Source of the DNA: Reticulitermes speratus
Taxonomy: Eukaryota; Arthropoda; Insecta; Blattodea; Rhinotermitidae
Reading direction: 5' to 3'
Length of the DNA: 64,000 nt
NCBI GenBank assembly: GCA_021186555.1
Contig: JAJKFL010000014.1
Location: 24,931,033-24,995,032 of the forward strand
The notes under the pieces were generated by a model, which saw nothing but the letters and a program-made list of their open reading frames with translations, was not told where the DNA came from and ran no database searches. The stretch's first letter is position 1. Each line of letters opens with the position of its first letter. Shown here piece by piece: positions 43,801-54,890 of the stretch. The translations under genes and the position numbers were made by a program.

Positions 43801-44707
43801 GCCGCAGTGACCTGTGGCTCCATTCAGAAGAAAAACACGTAGAAAAAATATAAAAATATATAAAAACAAAAGGAGAATAAAGAAGAAAAAGGAGAAGAAT
43901 AGTATTCAGTGAGGAGTATATATCACGAAGATCCGCTACATGTAATTTTCACCATACACCTGTTATTCCATGATGTCTCAATAGTGGGCCACAAATGTGA
44001 TTCGCTGCAAAGGAACACGTTGATGTATCATCGGATTATACTTTAAGGAAGATTTGTGTTTGCGCGGCTCCTTGCAGACGGTTATTACCCTAATATAACA
44101 CAGCTATTGCACGTTGTACCAGAGGAAACTGCAGACAGGTCTATAAGCAGGTCTATAAGCGGGCTTACTGTCTCCTTGAACTTCAGTAAGGTTGACAAGA
44201 AGAAACCGTAACTGCATATCCTTAATATTTACGTTTGTAGGTTCTTTCGTAATTTCCATAAATTCATGACGTCATGATGACGGAGAATTATCGAGCTGCA
44301 ATCACGAATAAGACCCGCATTCATGTGATCCGGGTAGTCTTGACTGTGCAACTACATGCTTACGACACACCGTGTAAATTTTCGTATTACCTCCTGCTGC
44401 AGCTGAGATGGAAGCCTTAACAATCAAGCACTTATAACGCCAATAATGTCACATACGTGTATTAACTTTAGACTTTACAACACGATCATGTACGTATTGC
44501 CTTGTGTCAAATCCTAAAATTTCAGAAACATATGCGCTCGGTCCATGTCAAGAAGAAATAACTATTAATTTCGTTACAATATTACCTCTTAAAAGTAGCC
44601 GTTAGTCTTATTTCATTTCTTGAAATCTGATGTCAATTGTATTTAATTTATTCGTGTTTGGGCACGTCACATCTTATCTTATGAATCATCCCCGCTGTGT
44701 CATGAAT

Positions 44708-44940
44708 AATAAGAATCACAGTAAATCCAAACACAACAATGTTAATTCCAGTACATAGTTATACATAGTTATACGGAAATTTATATCTCAATTATGTACA
44801 CAGTGTGTACACAGTTATACGGAAATTGATATATTCATGGTCAACCTAATGATGGCCTATCAGGCCGAAACATGTTGCTGCATTAAAACTGGAATAAACA
44901 ATTCTTCTGTTTGATTAGATTTACTGTGATTCTCATTACG
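44708..44940. repeat. Inverted pair with decayed hammerhead hairpin
   Basis: Left GAATCACAGTAAATCCAAAC...ATTCCAGT and right ACTGGAAT...GATTTACTGTGATTC are reverse complementary over about 50 bases with gaps. The + strand unit 44846-44876 reads CTAATGA (G5 to A), T, GGCCT/AGGCC, GAAAC, AT, GTT. Inside, GTTATACGGAAATT occurs twice as a short direct repeat. Confidence 0.5.
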
Positions 44941-46882
44941 TAATTTATTATCATTCTTAATATACTAATTAGTGTGTGTAGTATTACTGCAGTTGTTTTT
45001 GTTTAAAGCAGGATTATTAAAACCGTATTTATTGGTCATAAATGTAATATAATTTACGCAAATTTAGTATCCATGTAAGTCCAGTGTTTATTTATGTACG
45101 GCCAGATTTAACAATAGAAACTTTGCATTTTGTTCAAACTGTGTATTTATGTGTTCAATACGACTCTTACAGTAAACAGCAATTGTTTTACTACACACCA
45201 ATCACTGATCCGTTTTTATGTTGGAAATACATTGTGTTCTCTGTGAGGTTGGAGCTGAAACTTTATATAAAATTTCAATTAATTTTTGTCTTCAAAGTTT
45301 TACGTAAATTCTTCGCATTTTAGTCGTATAATTTAAAAGTTTGTCAGTGTTTAAATGTGTATGTCTTGCCTTGAAATGAAGACGTTACATTTGTTCAATC
45401 CATGCTGACTCCATATTAATTACATATTATGTTCTGAAATGCAAAGGTAGGCCTATTTTCATATTTTGTTAAATTCTGAATAACGTTCAAACTTCCAACA
45501 AAAAGAACGTACGATTTCATAGAGCTGTTATTTCAGTTTCAGAAGCTGTAATATAACCAACTTACTTCGGGAAAGGGTATTCTTTGCTTGTCCAGTTTAC
45601 GATTCCCCTTCTTATCAAAAAATTCAAGTCATATTCTGTAATTAGAACAGAAATACATGCAAAAAATCTCTTTAATAACCTATAAAGTCTACGAGAATGT
45701 AATTACGCTTCGCAAAACGCATAAAGGAAACGGGAGCTTTATGTCGGGGGATTACAATCACAGCCTTAACGACGTCGAATTATTGGACGATGTCATAAAA
45801 AGTAATTTTACAGGAAAGGGGTAGTCTGTGGAAGAAGAGTGGCAAGTTACTGTCTGACAGTAAGACGTGTAATTTTTGACGTGTACGTAAGAGAGAAGGA
45901 AACTGCCTCGAGATAGTGGGCATTGCGAGCATTGGGATAACTTCTCCGTAGTTTAAGATTTCCTGCAGCTTAGTCCCACGAGGTTCTGCAGCTTTAATTT
46001 GATATCGATTTCGAGACAAGTAAGCCACGGGAACTCACCCCTTGACATACTCCCCTGTCCCTTAGCGTGCCGTGGTCGGTTATAACCAGCACCAGGAACA
46101 CAAGACGTTTCACGCTTTCCAGAAGACCTGCCTGATTGCTTACATTCACTTCGCTACTCGTTACTGCTGTAACTTTATCTAGTCTCAACCGCCCTGATTA
46201 TTTTGAGCCCTCAAGCAATTCTAACTTTAGATCTTATAATCATATACTGATTGGTATAGACTTAGTTGGTATTGTACTTGTGTTTTAACCTCAGTTTTGA
46301 GATGTTGTAATCGTAAGAACAATCGTTTCGGCGAAGACAAATGTATTCTCTAACAACGTGGGATCATTTGGGTTTATTTGAATCACATAGCTCTTATGCT
46401 GCAATGAGTTTATGAAGCTATTGTATCTGTATATGTAGATCTTAGTTGGACGAAAGATAAAGTTCATCTCAGAGGACGGTTAGGACGAATCACGAATGAC
46501 ACCATCACTGAATAACCTAACTGTATCAAATGCAAGACCTGTATGTACAACCGAGTATGGTAACAAGCAACGTGATATTTATATTAGGTTCAAGTGGCAC
46601 TAAAAATATAAATAAATTCCCTGCTTTCGCTATTGGCTTATTACGATTTTCGTGTCACATTCCACTGCTAAAGCTTTAGTAAAAAAGAAGTCACAACAAA
46701 TTTCGACAGTTTTATGTGGAAAACGCCATTTTATCAATGCATACACAGAGTGAGCCAAAAGTAAATGTGCGCCTACCGTAGACGACCAGCATATTCCTTG
46801 CTATTACAAATACATTATTACAAATTAAATTTCTCACTCTTAAGTTACAAAAAATGCTGGAAATGGCCCCAACGTCCTTGGA
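44941..46882. other. Nearly two kilobases without recognised gene
   Basis: AT-rich sequence with no recognised exon or repeat. Confidence 0.3.
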
Positions 46883-48525
46883 GATGTAATAGTACAAATG
46901 GGGCGGCTGTAGTATTAATGAATGGGGCGGTTGTAACATTGGTACTAAGAATGAGGCGGTTGTAACATTGATACTGAGAATGAGGCAGTTGTAACATTGA
47001 TCCTAAGAATGAGGCAGTTGTAACATTGATACTAAGAATGAGGCGGTTGTAACATTGATATTAAGAATGAGGCGGTTGTAACATTGATATTAAGAATGAG
47101 GCGTTTGTAACATTGATATTAAGAATGAGGCGGTTGTAACATTGATATTAAGAATGAGGCGGTTGTAACATTGATATTAAGAATGAGGCGGTTGTAACAC
47201 TGATATTAAGAATGAGGCGTTTGTAACATTGATACTAAGAATGAGGCGGTTGTAACATTGATATTAAGAATGAGGCGGTTGTAACATTGATATTAAGAAT
47301 GAGGCGGTTGTAACATTGATACTAAGAATGAGGCAGTTGTAACATTGGTACTAAGAATGAGGCAGTTGTAAACATTGGTACTAAGAATGAGGCGGTTGTA
47401 ACATTGATACTGAGAATGAGGCAGTTGTAACATTGATCCTAAGAATGAGGCAGTTGTAACATTGATACTAAGAATGAGGCGGTTGTAACATTGATATTAA
47501 GAATGAGGCGGTTGTAACATTGATATTAAGAATGAGGCGTTTGTAACATTGATATTAAGAATGAGGCGGTTGTAACATTGATATTAAGAATGAGGCGGTT
47601 GTAACATTGATATTAAGAATGAGGCGGTTGTAACATGATATTAAGAATGAGGCGTTTGTAACATTGATACTAAGAATGAGGCGGTTGTAACATTGATATT
47701 AAGAATGAGGCGGTTGTAACATTGATATAAGAATGAGGCGGTTGTAACATTGATACTAAGAATGAGGCAGTTGTAACATTGGTACTAAGAATGAGGCAGT
47801 TGTAACATTGGTACTAAGAATGAGGCGGTTGTAACATTGATACTGAGAATGAGGCAGTTGTAACATTGATCCTAAGAATGAGGCAGTTGTAAAAATTGGT
47901 ACTAAGAATGAGGCAGTTGTAACATTGGTACTAAGAATGAGGCGGTTGTAACATTGATACTGAGAATGAGGCAGTTGTAACATTGATCCTAAGAATGAGG
48001 CAGTTGTAACATTGATACTAAAAATGAGGCGGTTGTAACATTGATATTAAGAATGAGGCGGTTGTAACATTGATATTAAGAATGAGGCGTTGTAACATTG
48101 ATACTAAGAATGAGGCGGTTGTAACATTGATATTAAGAATGAGGCGGTTGTAACATTGATATTAAGAATGAGGCGGTTGTAACATTGATACTAAGAATGA
48201 GGCGGTTGTAACATTGATATTAAGAATGAGGCAGTTGTAACATTGATATTAAGAACGAGGCGGTTGTAACATTGATATTAAGAACGAGGCGGTTGTAACA
48301 TTGATATTAAGAACGAGGCGGTTGTAACATTGATACTAAGAATGAGGCGGTTGAAACATTGACACTAAGAATGAGGCAGTTGTAACATTGATATTAAGAA
48401 CGAGGCGGTTGTAACATTGATACTAAGAATGAGGCGGTTGAAACATTGACACTAAGAATGAGGCGGTTGAAACATTGACACTAAGAATGAGGCGGTTGTA
48501 ACATTAATACTAAGACTGAAGTGGT
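46883..48525 (+). repeat. 29-bp minisatellite with 15-monomer higher-order repeat
   Basis: About 56 tandem copies of a 29-base unit (TTGTAACATTGATATTAAG plus AATGAGGCGG). Monomers vary at two places, GGCGG/GGCAG/GGCGT and GATATT/GATACT/GGTACT/GATCCT. The order of variants repeats every 15 monomers: blocks starting at 46970 and 47406 carry the same 15-variant string. A third (47839) is cut to 4 monomers and a fourth (47956) has lost several. The edges are diverged monomers, as expected from unequal exchange. It is not coding: 29 is not a multiple of 3. Confidence 0.95.
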
Positions 48526-50294
48526 TTTATAGTTTGTAGTATAGGTGCACAGTGGCTTACCCAGTATTACTTCATATTCTTTCCTGTGTTTATAATAGGC
48601 CTACATGGAAACTTTACTGTCTACTAACACCAACAGCAATAATACTGAGCTGGGTTTTTATCGCTTAAAAATAATGATCTCTTGTTTTTAAGGACAAACA
48701 TAAATTACAAGTATATAAACCAAAGTACTAAGTTAAATATATCAATCTACAAAAGAAAGAAAGAAAGAAGTGGGCAATTCTGGTTAAAGGATACAAAGAG
48801 CTTTGTAATTTGTGCAAGTTACCAAACATTGTGAAAGTAATGGAATTGAGGTAGTTGTGACAGGCTAGGCTATACTTCTAATAAGAAAACATGAAATGGT
48901 TGTAACGGTGGGAGCTGGATGGAAAAGATTCGGCCTCTTATCCAGGGGAGGCTTTTGTATTAATGGTGCTGAACCTTCGGATTCCACTAAAGAGTGTTAA
49001 TAAGTTGGCCAATAAATTATTGTGCAGTAGAACTTTGTCTGTGGACAGAAGCATGTTTTGCTTGAAATAATATAAAAGAAACTCATATTGTTTAGAGAAA
49101 TTTGTATAGGATTGAGAGGCGACATTTTTGCAATGGAGATTACACATACTTTAACCCACTCCTCTTGAACAATTCCAACCAAAAGGTACGAAGGCTCAGA
49201 GAACTAAAGGGCATCAGGGATCGAACTTTCTGGTATTTTTACATTACATTGACATGGTTTCGTTTCTGATAGAACTTTTCAGTGACACTAATGGGTGCGA
49301 AATTAAAGAAGTGGAGAAGAAGCATTATCATATTAACAGTTTCATAAAAATGTTCTTTTTAGCAGTACAGATTCTCATTACACACCCTTTGCACATGCAA
49401 TACTATACTTAAGTATAACAATCTTTATACTGTTATGTGACACAGAGAAGCTTTGATGTTACTTGATGAAGAAAGCGAACCTTGTAAAAGAAAGAGAACC
49501 AAGCGTTTCGGCTTAAAAGTTAAAAATTTTGTTACAAGTTTGAAGGGAGTTTAGTTTCAAGATGAGACATTTCTTCTCTGGTTTTTAGAGATGATAACCA
49601 AATACGATTACGTTGGCGTGAAATTTTGAAAACCAGGGACTCAGTAATCGCTTTAAAGCAGTAAGAAAGGACAGTTTTCTCGTTCATTCTCACTTCCTGT
49701 CCAACTCCATACTGCGCCTTATTCGTCCTCTTTCCTTTCTTGTCGTTCTACTTCTCGTACTTTCAGAGTCCATCGTCATTTGTTAGAAATCCCTATACAT
49801 TCTCCGGTTTATTATATACCTTGTTAAGTTCTACAAAATCACTAAAACTGAAGGCATGTATTTCAACTTTCTGTTTTCAAACTTCTAAGTAAAACACTAA
49901 ATGATTAAACACAAACCAATTATCTTCATTCTTTAAGATGCCAATCGACGTAGTATTTGAGGGGTTTGTGATATATACTGACATGAAATCATTTCAATCC
50001 ATTGCAGCATGAATTTCATGTACATAATATTTGGAAATACAGTCTGCACCGTTCAGGAAACATACTGGTCTCCAATGCAGAAACCAATCTTTTAATGTTT
50101 GTGACGGAAATAATCGCTATTTATTTTCACAGTTAAAAAACATGCAAATTCGGTTTATAAGCAAAATGAGAATTTGAATGTTAAAGCAGATGGTACAGTT
50201 ACAGTTCTAGCAATGTACTTCAACTCCTTAATAATTAATTTCTTCGAATTGCTATTGCGTAGGACGCCCCTAAGCCTACTGCATAATAAATTTA
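48526..50294. other. Stretch with one possible LINE tail
   Basis: GCTTTTGTATTAATGGTGCT, GAACCTTCGGATTCCACTAA (48948-49000) resembles the LINE noncoding end, but the rest is not clear. (AAAG)n at 48748-48770. Nothing else is recognised. Confidence 0.35.
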
Positions 50295-50620
50295 TTCATG
50301 GAGCGTAGTGTTCCAGCAGGTGATGACGATTACTCAGCTGGTGAAGAATTTTCCCGCCTTTTATGGTAGACAAAAGCCCATTCATTATTGTATTAACAAG
50401 ATTCCATCTATCCTATCCTGAGCCAGTTGAATTCAGTCTATACACTGACACCCATTTATACCAGGTTCGTTTTAATCCTACTACTCTGCCATTTCAAGTA
50501 CTCTTAGGCAGTGCACTATATGAAAATATACCATCTGGTTCTTCTTCTACACATTTCTTGCAGTCATCCAATTCAATTATACTCGCAGATATCTCAATGT
50601 TACAGTAAAATTGTCCCTGC
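50295..50620 (-). pseudogene. Decayed LINE 3' end, reverse strand
   Basis: The + strand shows the reversed LINE end: GGAGCGTAGTGTTCCAGCAG, CAGCTGGTGAAGAATTTTCC, then TCCATCTATCCTATCCTGAG CCAGTTGAAT, the complement of ATTCAACTGGCTCAGGATAG (WIQLAQDR-type). The 81-codon + strand frame over it is an antisense artefact. Confidence 0.6.
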
Positions 50621-50639
50621 GTACGTCAGAAAGGCATAA

Positions 50640-50775
50640 GTGGGAGTGGAGATGTAGTTCCACCCATTCTTAGCCTCGGCGATAAAGGGAGGTGAGTGGT
50701 CAGCTCTGTCCCCCAAGGAAAGAACCGCGAATTACGATTCCTCTTGTCATCCAGCCTGCACCCTACCCTATCCAT
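50640..50775 (-). repeat. SINE family E, copy 8, shortened
   Basis: GGAGTGGAGATGTAGTTCC, ACCCATTCTTAGCCTCGGCG, GGTGAGTGGTCAGCTCTGTC, then a jump to the reversed head (CGCGAATTACGATTCCTC, CATCCAGCCTGCACCCTACC). The middle is deleted. Confidence 0.7.
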
Positions 50776-52250
50776 TAGACGATTAATATTTTTGTTTTAG
50801 ACGTAAAAGAAAGATGTAATACAGGAGTGTATGTGATTCTGACGAAGTATAAGCAATGTTACGAGTAGGCCTACCGTAGAGACACTTTCATTCCGCTCAC
50901 AACTAGATGACAAACCCAATTTGTCCCCCCACCCACCCCTCCCCTGTGAAACCTACAGTTACTTTAATTAAAACTTGCAAATGAAACCAAATTCCAGCAG
51001 GATGTTTAACCACCATATATTTAAAGAAAATTAAAGTAAAGAACTCATTGACGCAGACAGGCTGGAAAGCTTGGCAACAGGTACTGCATACCTCTGTGGG
51101 CATGTTCGTCCACATCTAGCAAAGGATTTAACAAACGCGCGCAATACATAAATTTAAACTACGCTATAGTGACAATATTTCCACATATATTTTTCCTCTT
51201 GTGACTGTAGATTTACTAAAGAGGCCATGGCTTGAATGCCGATGGTCCAAGCAGAGAACTACTTTATAAGTTCAGGTGTTTTAACCTTCTGAAGACTGAC
51301 ATTTACCTAAATTATATATATATATTATATATAAATTCAGTTATTTTCACACAAAGAACTTGGCTCATGTCGATTACGAAAAGCAGTCGGTTAATGTTGT
51401 TTAGGGACATAATCGGTATCTGGTGTAAGAATCGTACGGAAATTACAATACCTCTGTTTAGGTAAAACGCAGAGTTCCTTAATTTTATAGCATGTGGTAT
51501 TGTACGAATAGTTACCACTGGGCTTTAAACGGTCAAATTTGCACTAATGTAACATTACTGTCACTAACAATGTTGTTATTTAAATATTTTGTTGACAGAA
51601 CGAAGACTAATTAAGAATTACATAATATAAACCAATCTGTAGCATACCTGCGTGTGCCGTGTTTACATATGTCTGCCCATACCATTCTCGATTTAAAACT
51701 GCAGAACTGGGTAAAAAATGTTTTCAAACCCTGTAAAGCTGTTAAACGTATAATTGCAATACACAGTAATAGACCTTAGTATAAAAACATTCCTGTCTTG
51801 AAAAGTAATCCGGCTTACGTCTGAGAACAACAACTGCCTGAAACAGGTGCTTGAAATATAGTCACTATACAACGTGGCAACTTTTATAGCAACATAAACG
51901 AGATCGTAAAAGTCAAGATCTAGAAATATGTGTATAAGAGAGGAACAAGAATCTTTTAGACTATAGTTCTTACCGAGGAAGTGCCGCTATTTATAAATCG
52001 TTAGCGCTGTTAAAATCAGGATATCATTGTCATATATATACAAACAGAATTATACACCATTCCAGAACACAAATAATTTCACTGACAGAAACAGACTACG
52101 TCTTCTGAAAAAAAAATGGGTAAGTTTTTAAATCGTTCCATTTTCACCTACCACAGCTAGGGGTCATGTTACCTCAGCTGTGGCGTTGACATTTATGCTT
52201 TAGACGACTGGGACACTACATTATACACGAAAAAGGGATAAGACATTTTC
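50776..52250. other. Stretch without recognised gene
   Basis: A family G fragment may lie at 51495-51545. Otherwise no recognised feature. Confidence 0.3.
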
Positions 52251-52301
52251 ATATAGTCTTATTCCGACAAATGTACTCAATTTGTCGGAATAAGACTATA
52301 T
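52251..52301. repeat. Perfect 21-bp inverted repeat
   Basis: 52251-52271 and 52281-52301 are exact reverse complements around 9 bases. The arm holds CCGACAAA, followed by TGTACTCAATTT. CCGACAAATGTACAATTT occurs in the arms of the element at 40.6-41.0 kb, so this palindrome may be the joined ends of a related element. Confidence 0.7.
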
Positions 52302-52608
52302 ACATTAAAAATGTACGGTGAAAATAATATAAAGAAATTTTCACTTCGCCACAGCGTTCACGCCGATTCTGGGGATTGTCCAGCCAATGTGTACTGGAAC
52401 ACTGTCTCTAAAGCAAAGTGGTCGCTGCATAAAACTTACAGCTAACCCGCCATCAATGTTAATCTTAAAGACGCGTAGGGCTATACTGTCACTGTCATGG
52501 TGTCGTGATTAATTAAGGGTCGGATGACATTTAGTTTAATCAACATTTTTATTTCCATATAATTACTGAATTTAATTTCAGCACTAGAACACAATAAGTA
52601 ACGTCGCT

Positions 52609-52838
52609 AGTTCTATCCCGAGTCAGTCTACGTGGGATTTGTGGTGGACAAAGTGGCACTGGGGCAGGTTTTTCGCCGAGTACTTCGGTTGTCCCCTGTC
52701 AATTTCATTCCACCGGTGCTACATTACTCGGAAAAATAAAAAAAAAAACGAATCATCTTCATCAAAGGGTTGCACAATAAGCGTTAAGGCTGCGGTGCGT
52801 TCATAGCATCTGCTGCGGGACCCTTCGCCATAAAAAAA
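52609..52838 (+). repeat. SINE family A, copy 4, head missing
   Basis: It starts within the B box (AGTTCTATCCCGAG) and continues GTGGTGGACAAAGTGGCACT, TTTCATTCCACCGGTGCTAC, A-run, GGTTGCACAATAAGCG, GGCTGCGGTGCGTTC and CTGCGGGACCCTTCGCC. Loss of the A box and half of the B box makes it transcriptionally inert. Confidence 0.85.
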
Positions 52839-53171
52839 GTCGCTATCTCAAATACTGACCAGTGTCCAGCATCAACAATATCAGTTTCGGCATCACACAT
52901 TTCTTGTCTAATGAAGTGTTCACAGTGACCAACACTTTATATGAAGCGGCGTTGAAGGTTTTGCGGAAAAAGATACTCTCTGTCAATATACACTTACCTC
53001 TTACATAATTCGGTTTATTTATCGGACAGAATATGCTATATATGTTGCAGTATGTTACAGTTTTGTGCATAATACGGTTACGTTCTTTTGACACAGAGAA
53101 CTGGATTTTATAGTTTATAAGTAAACGTAAAGGTGTCCCTGCGACTTCTAAGTACAAGGCCATGAAGACAT

Positions 53172-53432
53172 AAAGCGGAGGGCAGGTATGGCTCTACCCA
53201 TTCTTAACCTCAGCACCAGATGGAGGTCAGTGGTCGGTTTCACGCCCCGGCCGCATTACTGCCGAGTAAGCAGTTCGATTCCAATTGAATAGAAGACTGA
53301 GTGGGCCCCAGAGGTGGCCTCATCTCTTTCGTAAAAGAGACACGTTAGTTAACCGTGCAGGCAATTGAACGCCAATTCTGGATTGTCCAGTCTGCAGCCT
53401 ACTTAGTACACAACTGATCAATCCCAGCTAAT
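53172..53432 (-). repeat. SINE family E, copy 9, full length
   Basis: On the + strand GTATGGCTCTACCCATTCTT, AACCTCAGCACCAGATGGAG, GGTTTCACGCCCCGGCCGC, GACTGAGTGGGCCCCAGAGG, then the reversed head (GCAATTGAACGCCAATTC, GTCTGCAGCCTACTTAGT). Confidence 0.82.
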
Positions 53433-53521
53433 AATTATAACACGAGTCATAGAAAATAAAGATAAATTTATAGTTAATATTTAATACATCAACAAATTTA
53501 TGCACTTAATAAAATGTATAA

Positions 53522-53565
53522 AACTCCTACATGTTTCGGCACCGGTGTGCCATCGTCAGAGAATT
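53522..53565 (-). ncRNA. Hammerhead-like ribozyme, left arm
   Basis: The - strand reads AATTCT, CTGACGA, extra T, stem II GGCAC/GGTGCC-type (GGCACACCGGTGCC), GAAAC, AT, GTA, GGAGTT. Stem I pairs for 6 positions with two G-U wobbles. CTGACGA fits CTGANGA. The core is complete. Confidence 0.52.
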
Positions 53566-53687
53566 ATTCTGAAGAAAGGAGTATAAGGCCAGACGCGTAT
53601 TTGGTAATTCTTTCGCCCTTATTAATAGATTAAAGGCACAATACCCAGATAAGCGTGTTGACCTTGTACTCCTTTGTTCAGAATGAC

Positions 53688-53725
53688 CCCCTGATGATGG
53701 CACCCCGGTGCCGAAACACGTAGTT
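53688..53725 (+). ncRNA. Hammerhead-like motif, right arm
   Basis: CTGATGA, extra T, GGCACC/GGTGCC (6-bp stem II around CC), GAAAC, AC, GTA. The core is intact, but three bases (GGA) present after GTA in the left arm are missing here, which destroys stem I. Confidence 0.45.
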
Positions 53726-53794
53726 TTATACTTGCTTCTGAATGTATTTTATTAAGTGCATAAGTTGATTGATGTATTAATTATAAGAATATGC

Positions 53795-54890
53795 AAGGTA
53801 TGAAACTATTAAGGCTAGTAAAAATGTGTCTAAATGAAATCTATAGCAGAGTCTGGGTAGGCAAACATTTGTCTGACACATTTCCTATTAAGAATGGTTT
53901 GAAACAAGGAGATTTTATCGCCATTGCTTTTCAACACTGCTTTGGAATATGCCATTAGGAGGGTTCAGGCAAACCTGGAGGGCTTGAAATTAAATGGTAC
54001 ACATTAGCTTCTAGTTTATGCTGATGATGTTAATATATTGGGTGGCAGCGTACATGCTATAAAGAAAAACACAGAAGCTTTAGTAGTCGCTAGTAAGGAG
54101 ATTGGTCTAGAAGTAAATGCTGAGAAAACTAAGTACATGGTCATGTCTCGCAACCAGAATGCAGGACAAAATCGCAACATAAAGATAGATAACAAATCAT
54201 TTGAAAGGGTGGAATAGTTTAAATATCTAGGAACAACCCTAACGATCAAAATTCCATTCAGGAAGAAATTAAGAGCAGATTGAAGTCGGGGAATGTTTGC
54301 TATCATTCGGTGCAGGATCTTCTGTCTTCCAGTTTACTATCCAAAAATACAAAGATTAAGATGTACAGAACTATAATTTTGCCTGTTGTTTTGTATGAGT
54401 TTGAAACATGGTCTCTCACACTGAGGGAGTACATAGGCTGAGGGTGTTTGGGAATAGGGCATTGAGGAGGATAATTGGGCCTAAGAGGGACGAGGTAACA
54501 GGGGAGTGGAGAAGACTACATAACGAGGAACTTAATAATCTGTACTTATCACTAAATATTATTTGGGTAATCAAAGCAACAAGAATGAGGTGGGCGGGGC
54601 ATGTAGCACGTATGGGTGAGGGGAGACGTGAATGCAGGATTTTGGTGGGGTGACCTGAGGGAAGGAGACCACTTGGAAAACCCAGGCGTAGATGGGAGGA
54701 TAATCTTAAAATGGATCTTGGAGAAGTGGGATGGGAGGTCGTGGACTGGATTGATATGGCTCAGGATAGGGACAGGTGGCGGGCTCTTGTGAATGCGGTA
54801 ACGAACCTTCGGGTTCCATAAAATGCGGGCAATTTCTTGACTACCTGAGGATCTGTTAGCTTCTCAAGAAGGACTCTGCTCTATGGAGTT
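53795..54890 (+). pseudogene. LINE fragment with reverse-transcriptase YADD box
   Basis: The longest LINE piece. It carries reverse-transcriptase blocks NGLKQGD (53900-53925), LVYADDVNILGG (54011-54046, catalytic YADD) and KFEYLGT-like FKYLGT, then the C-terminal segments seen at 31.1 kb ([32 protein letters not shown]) and the noncoding end GAACCTTCGGGTTCCATAAA. A two-base deletion after KQGD, stops before YADD and at FKYLG, and a deletion before 54300 make it a pseudogene. The endonuclease domain is absent (5' truncated). Confidence 0.88.

Larger units (their letters stand above)
53475..53790. mobile_element. Inverted-repeat element with two hammerhead hairpins
   Basis: The left arm (53475-53601) and right arm (53653-53790) are reverse complements with several small gaps (AATACATCAA, TATGCACTTAATAAAAT, TATAAAACT, GGCACCGG, AGGAGTA). 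Each contains a complete hammerhead-like core. A 51-base spacer separates them. The LINE remnant at 53795 begins directly after the right arm. Confidence 0.72.

Noticed and set aside
47756-47983. Repetitive protein encoded by the minisatellite
   Set aside because: The unit length of 29 is not a multiple of three, so the frame is only open by chance for 75 codons and changes with each indel.
46883-48525. CRISPR-like array (29-base repeats)
   Set aside because: The units are directly contiguous with no unique spacers, and the context is eukaryotic. It is a minisatellite.
50363-50608. 81-codon plus-strand gene
   Set aside because: It is the antisense of a LINE 3' end on the - strand.
54016-54306. 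96-codon minus-strand gene
   Set aside because: It is the antisense of the LINE reverse-transcriptase region on the + strand.
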